Assembly: GCA_041860225.1 (NCBI GenBank) | Contig: CP151794.1 | Span: forward strand, 558,001-622,000 | Source of the DNA: Magnimaribacter mokuoloeensis | Lineage (GTDB): Bacteria > Pseudomonadota > Gammaproteobacteria > Magnimaribacterales > Magnimaribacteraceae | Reading direction: 5' to 3' | Length of the DNA: 64,000 bases | Shown here: positions 8,431 to 15,894 of the stretch, in pieces | Position numbering within the stretch: the first letter of the stretch is position 1 | Layout: every line of letters begins with the position of its first letter | Translations under genes and position numbers: made by a program | The notes under the pieces: generated by a model | The model's input: only the letters and a program-made list of their open reading frames with translations | What the model was told of the DNA's origin: nothing | Database searches by the model: none

Positions 8431-9543
8431 ATGATAACTTCAAAACAAATCAAGTCTAATATTTCAAAAGAAGGGAAACTAAGCATATCTATTGATGAAG
8501 TTGAAATTCCAGAACCAAAAGAAGGTGAAGTATTAATTAAAGTTCAAGCAACTCCCATCAATCCTTCAGATTTGGGTTTATTGGTTGGACCTGCTGATGT
8601 ATCTTCACTTAAAGTTATTGAAAATGGTGCCTTGGTAGAAATGCAAGTGCCTGAAGGTCTTATTAGATCAGTAGCAGCGAGGTTTGATCAAAATCTTCCA
8701 GTAGGTAATGAAGGTGCAGGAATTGTTGAAGCTGCCGGTAAAGGAGCTGAACATTTAATTGGTAAGGTTGTTGGAGTTGCAGGAGGGGCAATGTACTCCG
8801 AATATAGATGCTTACCAGCAATGAGTTGCCTTGAAATGAATGAAGGGACTTCTCCTGAACAAGCAGCATCTTGTTTTGTAAATCCTTTAACTGCTCTAGG
8901 TATGGTTGAAACAATGAGATTGGAGGATCACACAGGACTCGTTCATACAGCAGCTGCATCTAATCTTGGACAGATGCTTGTCAAGATATGCTCTCAAGAA
9001 GATATCCCACTAGTAAACATAGTAAGAAAAGAAGAGCATGTTGAATTATTAAAATCTTTAGGAGCAAAGTATGTTTGTAATTCAAGTTTAGATACCTTTA
9101 TGGAAGATCTTGTCAATGCTCTTGTCGAGACTAGATCTACTTTAGGTTTTGATGCTACTGGTGGCGGAAAACTTGCAAGTCAAATATTAACTGCAATGGA
9201 AATTGCCGCTAACAAAACTGCAACTGAATACAGTAGGTATGGTTCTGATCAGTATAAGCAAGTCTACATATATGGAGGTCTGGACAGAAATCCTACTACA
9301 TTAACAAGATCTTTTGGTTTTTCTTGGGGTCTGGGTGGTTGGTTATTAACTCCATTTATTGGAAGAATAGGTCAAGAAAGATTTGGTGAACTCAGACAAA
9401 GAGTTGCCAATGAAATTGATACAACATTTGAAAGCTCATACTCTAAGGTTATTTCCTTAAGCGAAGCTTTAGAAGAACAAAATATTCTTTCATATACAAA
9501 GCAAGCAACAGGTGAAAAATATCTAATTAAGCCTGACTCTTAA
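8431..9543 (+). CDS. Zinc-independent MDR oxidoreductase (quinone/enoyl reductase type)
   Basis: A 370-residue member of the medium-chain dehydrogenase/reductase superfamily. The N-terminal GroES-like domain has NPSDLGLL and GNEGAG. The cofactor fold has AAASNLGQM, the glycine pattern of NADPH-dependent quinone or enoyl reductases. The Cys and His residues that hold catalytic zinc in alcohol dehydrogenases are not seen. The substrate is unknown; 2-haloacrylate or enoyl reductases are the nearest styles. GGGGAGA lies just before the ATG. The next gene starts 3 bases after the stop, suggesting shared transcription. Confidence 0.8.
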   Translation: MITSKQIKSNISKEGKLSISIDEVEIPEPKEGEVLIKVQATPINPSDLGLLVGPADVSSLKVIENGALVEMQVPEGLIRSVAARFDQNLPVGNEGAGIVEAAGKGAEHLIGKVVGVAGGAMYSEYRCLPAMSCLEMNEGTSPEQAASCFVNPLTALGMVETMRLEDHTGLVHTAAASNLGQMLVKICSQEDIPLVNIVRKEEHVELLKSLGAKYVCNSSLDTFMEDLVNALVETRSTLGFDATGGGKLASQILTAMEIAANKTATEYSRYGSDQYKQVYIYGGLDRNPTTLTRSFGFSWGLGGWLLTPFIGRIGQERFGELRQRVANEIDTTFESSYSKVISLSEALEEQNILSYTKQATGEKYLIKPDS

Positions 9544-9546
9544 ATT

Positions 9547-10908
9547 ATGCAAAAAGACCTAACACAAGAGTGGTTAAACTGGATATTTGAAAATATTCAA
9601 AGAGGTTGTGATAAAAATGAATTGTTAGACACACTTCTAAAGGAAGGGTTTAATCCATCTCAAGCCAAAATTGCTTTAGGATTAGATCTATCTGGGAATG
9701 ATTTAGCAGAAGTCAAAAAATTTAAAGAAGAAAAAAATGAATATTCTCCAAATAGTTTAGTATCTGCTAAGCATATACCTGATGTGCCTGCAGAAATCTA
9801 TGAAATAGAAAACTTCTTATCTAAAGATGAATGTGAATATCTGATTCAAGAAATTAAAAGTGAATTAAGGCCTTCTACTATAGCTTCTACTGGAGAGTTT
9901 GATTCTACCTATAGAACTAGCAGTACTTGTGATCTAGGAAATAAAAATACTCCATTTCTTCAAGAGATTGATAGAAGAATATGCAACTTTATTGGAATTG
10001 AATCTTCTTATGGAGAAACACTCCAAGGGCAACATTATTTAGAAAATGAAGAGTTTAAAGCCCATACAGATTATTTTGAAGGCACTCAATTAATTGAACA
10101 TGATGGAGGAAGAGGACAAAGAACTTATACATTCATGATTTACTTGAATGAAGTAATAGAAGGTGGCACAACAGAATTTCCTAACTTAAACAAAATATTT
10201 TCACCATCTGAGGGTAAAGCCCTTATATGGAATAATCTAAATGAAGATGGAACACCTAACGAGAGTACTATGCATCAGGCACATCCTGTGATTAAAGGAA
10301 ACAAAACTATAATTACAAAATGGTTCAGACAAGCAAGTTTAGGAATTGCAAAGAAGGAAGAATTAAATAAGCACATAAAAACATTTACAAAAAAAGGTTT
10401 TAAAAAAAGTAACCTCGACAATGAATTATTTAAAAAATTAAATTCTTTTTATAAAGAAAAAAAAGATAATTTTACAGATGAGTTTGTTGCTGGTGGTTTT
10501 ATTCAATCTGATATATCTGAAGTGCCAAGTTCTTTACTAGATTTGACCGATGATCTGAGGCAAGACATTCATAGTTCTCTAAAAAAACCTTTAGAAGAAT
10601 GGAGTCAAAGCAACCTAGAACCTACTTTTGTTTATGGCATAAGAGACTATAAAGAAGGTGCTGTATTAGTACCTCATAGAGATAGAGAAAATACTCATAT
10701 TATTAGTGCCATTATTAATATAGCAAAAGATATAGATGAAGATTGGCCTTTAGTGATAGAAGATCATTTTTATAGAAAACATGAAATTTTCTTAGACCCA
10801 GGAGAAGTTGTTTTTTATGAAAGCGCAAGACTGCTTCATGGAAGACCCTACCCTCTTAATGGAAAGAGTTTCGCCAACATATTCTGTCACTATAGACCTA
10901 TTGATTAG
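9547..10908 (+). CDS. Tandem two-domain 2-oxoglutarate/Fe(II) oxygenase (prolyl 4-hydroxylase type)
   Basis: A 453-residue protein with two separate oxygenase domains. An N-terminal helical segment (about 1-45) has the shape of a small helical docking domain. The first double-stranded beta-helix (about 75-275) has the prolyl 4-hydroxylase pattern: iron ligands His173, Asp175 and His243, with Lys253 placed to hold 2-oxoglutarate. The second (about 305-453) has His377, Asp379 and His431 within HGRP, followed by a conserved FxHYRP end. Both triads look intact, so both could be active. The likely reaction is hydroxylation of a peptide, protein or small molecule; the substrate is unknown. It starts 3 bases after the MDR gene and its end overlaps the convergent pcs gene by 11 bases. 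Confidence 0.82.
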   Translation: MQKDLTQEWLNWIFENIQRGCDKNELLDTLLKEGFNPSQAKIALGLDLSGNDLAEVKKFKEEKNEYSPNSLVSAKHIPDVPAEIYEIENFLSKDECEYLIQEIKSELRPSTIASTGEFDSTYRTSSTCDLGNKNTPFLQEIDRRICNFIGIESSYGETLQGQHYLENEEFKAHTDYFEGTQLIEHDGGRGQRTYTFMIYLNEVIEGGTTEFPNLNKIFSPSEGKALIWNNLNEDGTPNESTMHQAHPVIKGNKTIITKWFRQASLGIAKKEELNKHIKTFTKKGFKKSNLDNELFKKLNSFYKEKKDNFTDEFVAGGFIQSDISEVPSSLLDLTDDLRQDIHSSLKKPLEEWSQSNLEPTFVYGIRDYKEGAVLVPHRDRENTHIISAIINIAKDIDEDWPLVIEDHFYRKHEIFLDPGEVVFYESARLLHGRPYPLNGKSFANIFCHYRPID

Positions 10909-11596
10909 GACCTCGAATTGTTCTTAATATAGTCAGGAACAAGAAATATATGTTAGTTAAGATCCAGATATTAAATGCTATGTTAGTTATGTAACTATCC
11001 AAATAATCAAAGTAGAGGGTTATTATTGTGGTGATAATCCATATCATCAATAAACATAATGTGGTCTTCCTCAAATATTGAACTCTAAAGGGGTGCGAAT
11101 ACTTAATAGGTATAAACGTAAGAACTGATAAAACACATATCACAATAAAATTAAGTTGAGGATTTGTGTTCAAAATATAAAAATAGAGGATGACTACATT
11201 CCATAATGCAGGAAAACCTGAAAAGTAAAAATCCGATGTTTTCATGTTGTTGTTTGCAAACGTATAGCAGGATACAACTAATATTATCAGTGCAGATAAT
11301 AATTCTGTTCCAGATGGAACGAGGTCTAACCAGTAAATAACAAAGGCTGGAACAAATACATAATTTAGATAATCAATAATGTTGTCTAAATTTTCTCCAC
11401 TAATATGGGGGGTATATTTCTTTACATCTACCTTCCGAGCCAAGGAGCCATCTATACCATCAATAAATAAAGCTAGCGCTAAGAAAAAGAATGCTAATGG
11501 TAAGTCTTTCTGTATTGAAGCAAGAAGAGCTAGAAAGCCAAATAAAACACCGCTAACTGTAAAAAGATGTATTAAATAGGATAAAAAAACTTTCAA
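10898..11596 (-). CDS. pcs: Phosphatidylcholine synthase
   Basis: A 232-residue membrane protein with about 8 hydrophobic segments. Residues 46-75 carry the CDP-alcohol phosphotransferase motif (DGIDGSLAR, later G67, D71 and D75). The 12-residue spacing between AR and the next Gly, and the following DYLNYVFVPAF, match Pcs and not phosphatidylserine or phosphatidylglycerophosphate synthases. Pcs condenses CDP-diacylglycerol with choline directly to phosphatidylcholine in the inner membrane. The start is TTG, 2 bases after the upstream NTF2-like gene, with no other Met before the motif, so coupling to that gene is likely. The membrane of this organism may therefore contain choline lipids. Confidence 0.85.
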   Translation of the reverse strand: MKVFLSYLIHLFTVSGVLFGFLALLASIQKDLPLAFFFLALALFIDGIDGSLARKVDVKKYTPHISGENLDNIIDYLNYVFVPAFVIYWLDLVPSGTELLSALIILVVSCYTFANNNMKTSDFYFSGFPALWNVVILYFYILNTNPQLNFIVICVLSVLTFIPIKYSHPFRVQYLRKTTLCLLMIWIITTIITLYFDYLDSYITNIAFNIWILTNIYFLFLTILRTIRGPNQ

Positions 11597-11598
11597 AT

Positions 11599-12030
11599 CT
11601 ATTTTGATTTCAACTGATCAAGCATTTTTCCCATCATCTCATGTATTGTATTTACTGCCTGAAGTGGTCTTATTAAAACTTTAAATTCAGTAATCTTATT
11701 CTCATCATCCCATGAAATTAAATCAATGCCATTTACATAGATCCCATTCATTTCAGTTTCAAATTCTAAACAGGCTGTATTTCCAGTAACAACCTCTTTA
11801 ACGTATTTGAACTTACTTTCTTTTTTTTCAGAATTTGGAGTTTTTTTGTCAGTGCTGAACACACCGGATGCTGCCGCAAGATAAAGTTTTGTAATATCTT
11901 TACCCTTTTGGGGAGTGAAGACTACAGGTGAATAAAAAACTACGTCATCATGTAGGAGATTATCTAATTTTTCTTTAGCGTTTGAACTGCCGCTTTTCAT
12001 TATGTCATGCCATCTTTCTATTGCATTCAT
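11599..12030 (-). CDS. NTF2-like/SnoaL-type protein
   Basis: A 143-residue protein with the cone-shaped NTF2-like pattern: an N-terminal helix pair (AIERWHDIMKSG), VVFYSPV strand, a middle insert rich in Lys, and closing strands ACLEFETEMNG and GIDLISWDDENKITEFKVLIRP. Such proteins bind small hydrophobic ligands or act as isomerases or hydratases; no catalytic residues are evident. It precedes pcs by 2 bases on the same strand and lies 27 bases after the tRNA-Arg. The role in lipid metabolism is a guess from position. Confidence 0.65.
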   Translation of the reverse strand: MNAIERWHDIMKSGSSNAKEKLDNLLHDDVVFYSPVVFTPQKGKDITKLYLAAASGVFSTDKKTPNSEKKESKFKYVKEVVTGNTACLEFETEMNGIYVNGIDLISWDDENKITEFKVLIRPLQAVNTIHEMMGKMLDQLKSK

Positions 12031-12057
12031 GATTAGTCCTTTTTTTGATAAACAATA

Positions 12058-12134
12058 TGGCGGGGCTGGCAGGATTCGAACCTGCTACCTTCTAGTTCGT
12101 AGCCAGACACTCTATCCAAATGAGCTACAGCCCC
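12058..12134 (-). tRNA. tRNA-Arg (anticodon ACG)
   Basis: The reverse strand gives acceptor GGGGCTG paired with CAGCCCC, discriminator G, and encoded CCA at 12058-12060. The anticodon stem TCTGG/CTAGA holds loop CTACGAA, giving anticodon ACG, whose first base is expected to be edited to inosine to read CGN codons. It lies 43 bases downstream of csrA on the same strand. Confidence 0.97.
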
Positions 12135-12177
12135 TATTGGAGATTATAACTCTTAATTAGATAACTTCCTTGGCTAT

Positions 12178-12345
12178 CTACTTTTCATCAGTTATGCGCT
12201 TATAAACTTCTTCTCTATGTATTTTGACTTCTTGGGGGGCCGTAATTCCAATTCTTACTTGACCTCCTCTTATATCAAGAACGGTTATCTTGATGTCATC
12301 GCCAATGTACATTGACTCTTCAGCTTTCCTGCTAAGTACCAACAT
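12178..12345 (-). CDS. csrA: Carbon storage regulator CsrA
   Basis: A short gene of 55 codons, beginning MLVLSRKAEESMYIG and containing IRGGQVRIGITAP and EVYKRI. These are the conserved CsrA/RsmA segments, including the Leu-Val strand and Arg near residue 44 that contact GGA-bearing RNA hairpins. CsrA binds mRNA leaders and controls carbon metabolism and lifestyle switches after transcription. The ribosome binding site GGGGAGGG lies 5 bases before the ATG and contains the GGA core that CsrA itself recognises, so autoregulation is possible. The neighbourhood of a tRNA-Arg echoes the csrA-serV-argV order of enteric bacteria. Length and motif are complete. Confidence 0.95.
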   Translation of the reverse strand: MLVLSRKAEESMYIGDDIKITVLDIRGGQVRIGITAPQEVKIHREEVYKRITDEK

Positions 12346-12414
12346 AAACCCTCCCCAGTAATTTATGTAATAAATTTTTACCTTAACAGTAAAAAAAGGT
12401 AAGAAAAAGGTTTT

Positions 12415-12807
12415 TTAAGAGTTTTTTAGCAACTTCTCCAATTCATTTAAAGATGCCAACATACCTTGCCTTATGGCATCTGCAAAATCAGGGGGGTCAA
12501 TTTCAGTTGTCCAGGAAAAGATTGTATTCTGCTCATTAGAAGTTAGCTTAATTTTAGCTAAATGATGTTGTATTGGAGCCATTGTCTCAATAGCTGAATA
12601 AGATAATTCCATCTCCTCATGATTGCATTCGATGATCTCTTCTACAAGCCGACCCATACCAGCCATTTTAAAGATTCTTTTATTGCCATCAATTTCTATG
12701 CTTTCAACACCTGGTACCCAATCACTACGTCCAATATCACTTATGATATTCCACAATACATCTGAGGTAGCTTTAAATTCTTTTATCTCTTCAATTTTAG
12801 TGATCAT
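12415..12807 (-). CDS. SRPBCC (START/polyketide cyclase-like) ligand-binding protein
   Basis: A 130-residue protein with the SRPBCC helix-grip pattern: beta strand IEEIKEFKATSDVLWNIISD, the WVPGVESIEI strand, alternating strands in the middle, and a long C-terminal helix. Such proteins bind lipids, polyketides or other hydrophobic molecules in a deep cavity. No signal peptide is present. The ATG overlaps the stop of the preceding secreted protein gene by 4 bases, so the two are probably translated together. Specific ligand unknown. Confidence 0.7.
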   Translation of the reverse strand: MITKIEEIKEFKATSDVLWNIISDIGRSDWVPGVESIEIDGNKRIFKMAGMGRLVEEIIECNHEEMELSYSAIETMAPIQHHLAKIKLTSNEQNTIFSWTTEIDPPDFADAIRQGMLASLNELEKLLKNS

Positions 12808-13274
12808 TTTCTAACTTTTTTAATTCTAATTTTTGTTTTTGTTCCTTTGATTTTTAAAAACATAGACCCAAAAATTCCAGGCTCAAGTTCAACCTTATCG
12901 CCAGGTGTTGGGATATCCTTTTTTCTGACATTTTCTATAGTTCTCCAAATTGACTTATCATTTAATTCGAAGATTAGGTCTCTTCCAGCAAGTTTAATAC
13001 CATTTAAGATAAGGTTTTCTTTAATTACGGATGATGGAGCTTTTACTATGAGTTTTTCTGTGCCCTTTTTTTCATCATCAATTTTCTCTTCAAAAATTTT
13101 GATATCTTCTTGATTTACTAATATTTGCTTTTTATCAGTTAAAAAGAAACTGTCAAAGCATGATAAACGATCATTGTTATCGATAATCTTCGTGCAATCC
13201 TCAATCTTCTTTTCTTCTGCTACCAAAGATGACGCAAAGACTAAGATAGAAGAGTACAAAAATACTAATTTCAT
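12804..13274 (-). CDS. Secreted protein of unknown function
   Basis: A 156-residue protein with a clear signal peptide (hydrophobic stretch to about residue 18, likely cleavage near LVAEE). The mature part is rich in Lys, Glu and Asp. It begins with an EDCTKIIDNNDRLSCFDSFF segment with two Cys that could pair, as seen in many small periplasmic proteins of marine proteobacteria. The C-terminal half (GDKVELEPGIFGSMFLKI) looks like a small beta barrel. I do not recognise a family. The ATG overlaps the SDR stop by 1 base and the stop overlaps the SRPBCC start, so it is the middle gene of a coupled operon. Confidence 0.6.
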   Translation of the reverse strand: MKLVFLYSSILVFASSLVAEEKKIEDCTKIIDNNDRLSCFDSFFLTDKKQILVNQEDIKIFEEKIDDEKKGTEKLIVKAPSSVIKENLILNGIKLAGRDLIFELNDKSIWRTIENVRKKDIPTPGDKVELEPGIFGSMFLKIKGTKTKIRIKKVRK

Positions 13275-14134
13275 TAGCTATTCTTTGCTGCTTCAGGGGG
13301 TTCTATATCATCAGGAACAAAGAAATCTGGAGCCAATTCTGAAAAAGGCACTTCAGCATACTTAGAAAAATCTGTAGTTCCATTTTCTGCAAGAAGATTG
13401 TCATCAATACAGAAATTACCTGTAAATTCTCTAGAATTTTTGGTCAGTATCACATAAGCAGCATCGGCCATTATTTCAGGAGATCTTGAAATATTCATTA
13501 CACTGTCTCCTCCCAAAGCATTTTTAATTGCAGCTGTAGCTACAGCTGTTCTTGGCCATAGAGCATTTACAGCAACGCCTTCTTCTTTAAATTCTTCAGC
13601 CATGCCTAATACACAGAGGCTCATGCCAAATTTTGCCATAGTATAAGCAACATGCGGACCAAACCACTTTGGATCCATATCTAACGGTGGAGAAAGATTT
13701 AAAATGTGTGGATTATCGGAATTGAGTAGATGAGGAAGGCAAACCTTACTCACTAGAAAAGTTCCCCTTGCATTAATCTGATTCATGAGGTCATATCTTT
13801 TCATATCTGTATGTAATGTTCCCGTAAGCTGAATTGCAGAAGCATTATTGACACAAATATCAATCCCACCAAATTTTTCAAGGCCCTCATTAACTGCTTT
13901 TCTTACATTTTCTTCATCTCGAATGTCACAAATAACTGGTAATGCTTGGCCTCCTGCTTCTTCTATCTCCTCTGCAGCAGTATAGATTGTTCCCGGTAAC
14001 TTAGGATGAGGCTCAGCAGTTTTAGCTGCTAAAATTATATTAGCTCCATCTTGAGCAGCTCGTTTGGCAATAGCAAGCCCTATTCCTCTGCTTGCTCCTG
14101 AAACAAATAAAGTTTTATTTTTTAAATTATTCAT
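13274..14134 (-). CDS. SDR-family oxidoreductase, HSDL2-like
   Basis: A 286-residue classical SDR. GASRGIG (13-19) binds the cofactor, VNNAS forms the active-site strand, and AYTMAK carries the catalytic Tyr and Lys. The long insert after the first motif (AAKTAEPHPKLPGTIYTAAEEIE) and the NALWPRTAVATAA segment are typical of the group that includes hydroxysteroid dehydrogenase-like 2, linked to fatty acid or sterol metabolism. The substrate is not established. It follows the RimK-fusion gene by 12 bases and overlaps the next gene by 1 base. Confidence 0.8.
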   Translation of the reverse strand: MNNLKNKTLFVSGASRGIGLAIAKRAAQDGANIILAAKTAEPHPKLPGTIYTAAEEIEEAGGQALPVICDIRDEENVRKAVNEGLEKFGGIDICVNNASAIQLTGTLHTDMKRYDLMNQINARGTFLVSKVCLPHLLNSDNPHILNLSPPLDMDPKWFGPHVAYTMAKFGMSLCVLGMAEEFKEEGVAVNALWPRTAVATAAIKNALGGDSVMNISRSPEIMADAAYVILTKNSREFTGNFCIDDNLLAENGTTDFSKYAEVPFSELAPDFFVPDDIEPPEAAKNS

Positions 14135-14146
14135 ATTTACTCTCCT

Positions 14147-15520
14147 TTAACTTGGCAAAATTCCTAATTTCTTTTCGCAAAAAGAAATAATTTGACCAGC
14201 AATATCCATCTCTAATGTCCTTTCTATTCCTTGTATCCCGGGCGAACTATTAACTTCAAGAACTAGAGGACCTCTGTTACTTCTTAGTATATCAACACCA
14301 GCAACAGACAATCCAATAGCTTTAGCAGCTCTGATGGCTATACCTCTTTCTTTAGCTGTAATAGAAGTACTTTGTGCTACTCCACCTTGGTGAAGGTTTG
14401 ATCTAAAATCATTCTCTTTATTTGAACGTAGAATAGATCCAACAACTTTTCCATCGATCACTAAACATCTGAGATCTTCGCCTTTTGACTCTTCTATGTA
14501 CTCTTGTACTAAAAAATTTGCTTGCAGTCCTCTAAATGCATTAATTACAGTTTCTGCTGCTTTTTTTGTCTCGGCTAGGATCACACCTTTTCCTTGAGAT
14601 GATTCCAGCAACTTAATAACTAACGGCATTGTTCCGACTGTATTAATTACACCTGTTGTATCCTTCGGGGAGGATGCAAAACCGGTAACTGGCATATTTA
14701 TATTTGCAGAGGCAAGTAGTTGATGTGCTAATAATTTATCTCTTGAATTTGCTATTGCCTGAGGATTGTTAAGAGGCAATGCTCCTGTTAATTCAAACTG
14801 ACGAGTAACTGCTAAACCATATGATGTTATAGAAGCTCCAATTCTAGGAATGACTACGTCATATTTTGGCAATGGACTTGAATCATAATAGATTTCTGGA
14901 TTTCCTGTATCAACATCCAAATAACATCTAGTAGAGTTTATTGGCTCTACTTGATGACCTCTTTGTTGTCCGGCAATTACGATTCTCTTAGATGTGTAAT
15001 TATTTGGCTCCCTAGTGAGAAGAGCAATTCTTAGGGCTCTTCGAGACTTTAATATTCTCTTTTTTCTAGTTGAATATGGATTTTTTGCTTGTGGTTGTCC
15101 ATTTAAAAAACTCTCATTAGGATAAACGGTCATTTCAGGACCAATAGAACTTCTGCCTAGAAGCATTCGATATTGCATCGTATGTCTATCAGTTAATGAA
15201 ATTTCAATGGGCCAGGTATTTCCTGATATCTCTATATCTGTCTTTATAAAATATCTTTTTTCAGATTCTCCATTAGAACTAGTTACCTTTCTTCTACCAG
15301 TTAAAGGTGCGGAACAAGATATAGTAAAATTCGGTTTTTCAGGTAAGGGAGATATTTCAAATCTTACAAACTTTTTATTTTTAACTTTAAATACTTCTAT
15401 GTGCTTAGCATGAAGAACAGAAGTTTGAGCGCCTGTATCTACCTTAGCTTTTATATAAGGAAGGTTAATGGCAGGAAGATTAACCCACTCTTCCCATCCT
15501 AAATCTATATTCGCATTCAT
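14147..15520 (-). CDS. Fusion: retropepsin-like 'ATP-dependent zinc protease' domain + RimK-type ATP-grasp ligase
   Basis: A 457-residue two-domain protein. Residues 1 to about 145 match PF05618, once called ATP-dependent zinc protease: KVDTGAQTS (27-34) has the Asp-Thr-Gly-Ala of retropepsin-like active sites, followed by a LLGRSSI segment. Residues about 165-455 form a RimK/LysX-type ATP-grasp domain: YDVVIPRIG, the lysine-bearing LVIKLLESSQGKGV nucleotide loop, VQEYIEES, DLRCLVIDGKVV, and EVNSSPGIQGIE with metal ligands. RimK adds glutamates to ribosomal protein S6; relatives ligate amino acids to peptides or carrier proteins. One chain could thus ligate and trim a peptide tag. It heads an operon lying 13 bases after tRNA-Ser. 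Confidence 0.85.
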   Translation of the reverse strand: MNANIDLGWEEWVNLPAINLPYIKAKVDTGAQTSVLHAKHIEVFKVKNKKFVRFEISPLPEKPNFTISCSAPLTGRRKVTSSNGESEKRYFIKTDIEISGNTWPIEISLTDRHTMQYRMLLGRSSIGPEMTVYPNESFLNGQPQAKNPYSTRKKRILKSRRALRIALLTREPNNYTSKRIVIAGQQRGHQVEPINSTRCYLDVDTGNPEIYYDSSPLPKYDVVIPRIGASITSYGLAVTRQFELTGALPLNNPQAIANSRDKLLAHQLLASANINMPVTGFASSPKDTTGVINTVGTMPLVIKLLESSQGKGVILAETKKAAETVINAFRGLQANFLVQEYIEESKGEDLRCLVIDGKVVGSILRSNKENDFRSNLHQGGVAQSTSITAKERGIAIRAAKAIGLSVAGVDILRSNRGPLVLEVNSSPGIQGIERTLEMDIAGQIISFCEKKLGILPS

Positions 15521-15533
15521 TTATTTTTTAAAA

Positions 15534-15623
15534 TGGCGGAGAGAGAGGGATTCGAACCCTCGAAGGCTTTGACACCTTACACGCTTTCCAAGCGTGCGCA
15601 TTCGACCACTCTGCCATCTCTCC
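15534..15623 (-). tRNA. tRNA-Ser (anticodon GGA)
   Basis: The reverse strand gives a class II tRNA of 90 bases including encoded CCA (15534-15536). The acceptor GGAGAGA pairs with TCTCTCC, the anticodon stem CACGC/GCGTG holds loop TTGGAAA, and a long variable arm follows. Anticodon GGA reads TCC and TCT. Confidence 0.97.
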
Positions 15624-15686
15624 TAATTTTAGAGACGGCATTATAGTATTTTTTTTGTCTATCTATTAAATAAAGTAGTCTCAGTA

Positions 15687-15887
15687 TTAATAGTGAGGTG
15701 GCTTTTCGTCTTTATTATCATGAAAATCATTTTTTTGATTTTCTTTCAAAAACTTTAATTCCTCTTTTAAAAGTAATATTTCTTGTTGTTGTTTTCTGAC
15801 TTCATCACTTAATCGCTCTATAGAATCTTCTTGAAATGAATATTTTGCTTCTAATTCATTTAACCTTTTATCACTCTTTTCGCTCAT
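15687..15887 (-). CDS. slyX: SlyX family protein
   Basis: A 66-residue protein made of one long coiled coil (about residues 5-50, heptads of Leu and Ile with KQQQEILLLKEE) and a C-terminal tail ending EKPPHY. The length, coiled coil and Pro-Pro-His-Tyr end are those of SlyX, a small conserved gammaproteobacterial protein of unknown biochemical role. It is the last gene of the moxR-vwa-yadG-yadH-queF-slyX run, 7 bases after queF. SlyX is often found near fkpA/slyD in enteric bacteria, so this setting differs. Confidence 0.85.
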   Translation of the reverse strand: MSEKSDKRLNELEAKYSFQEDSIERLSDEVRKQQQEILLLKEELKFLKENQKNDFHDNKDEKPPHY

Positions 15888-15894
15888 ATCATTG

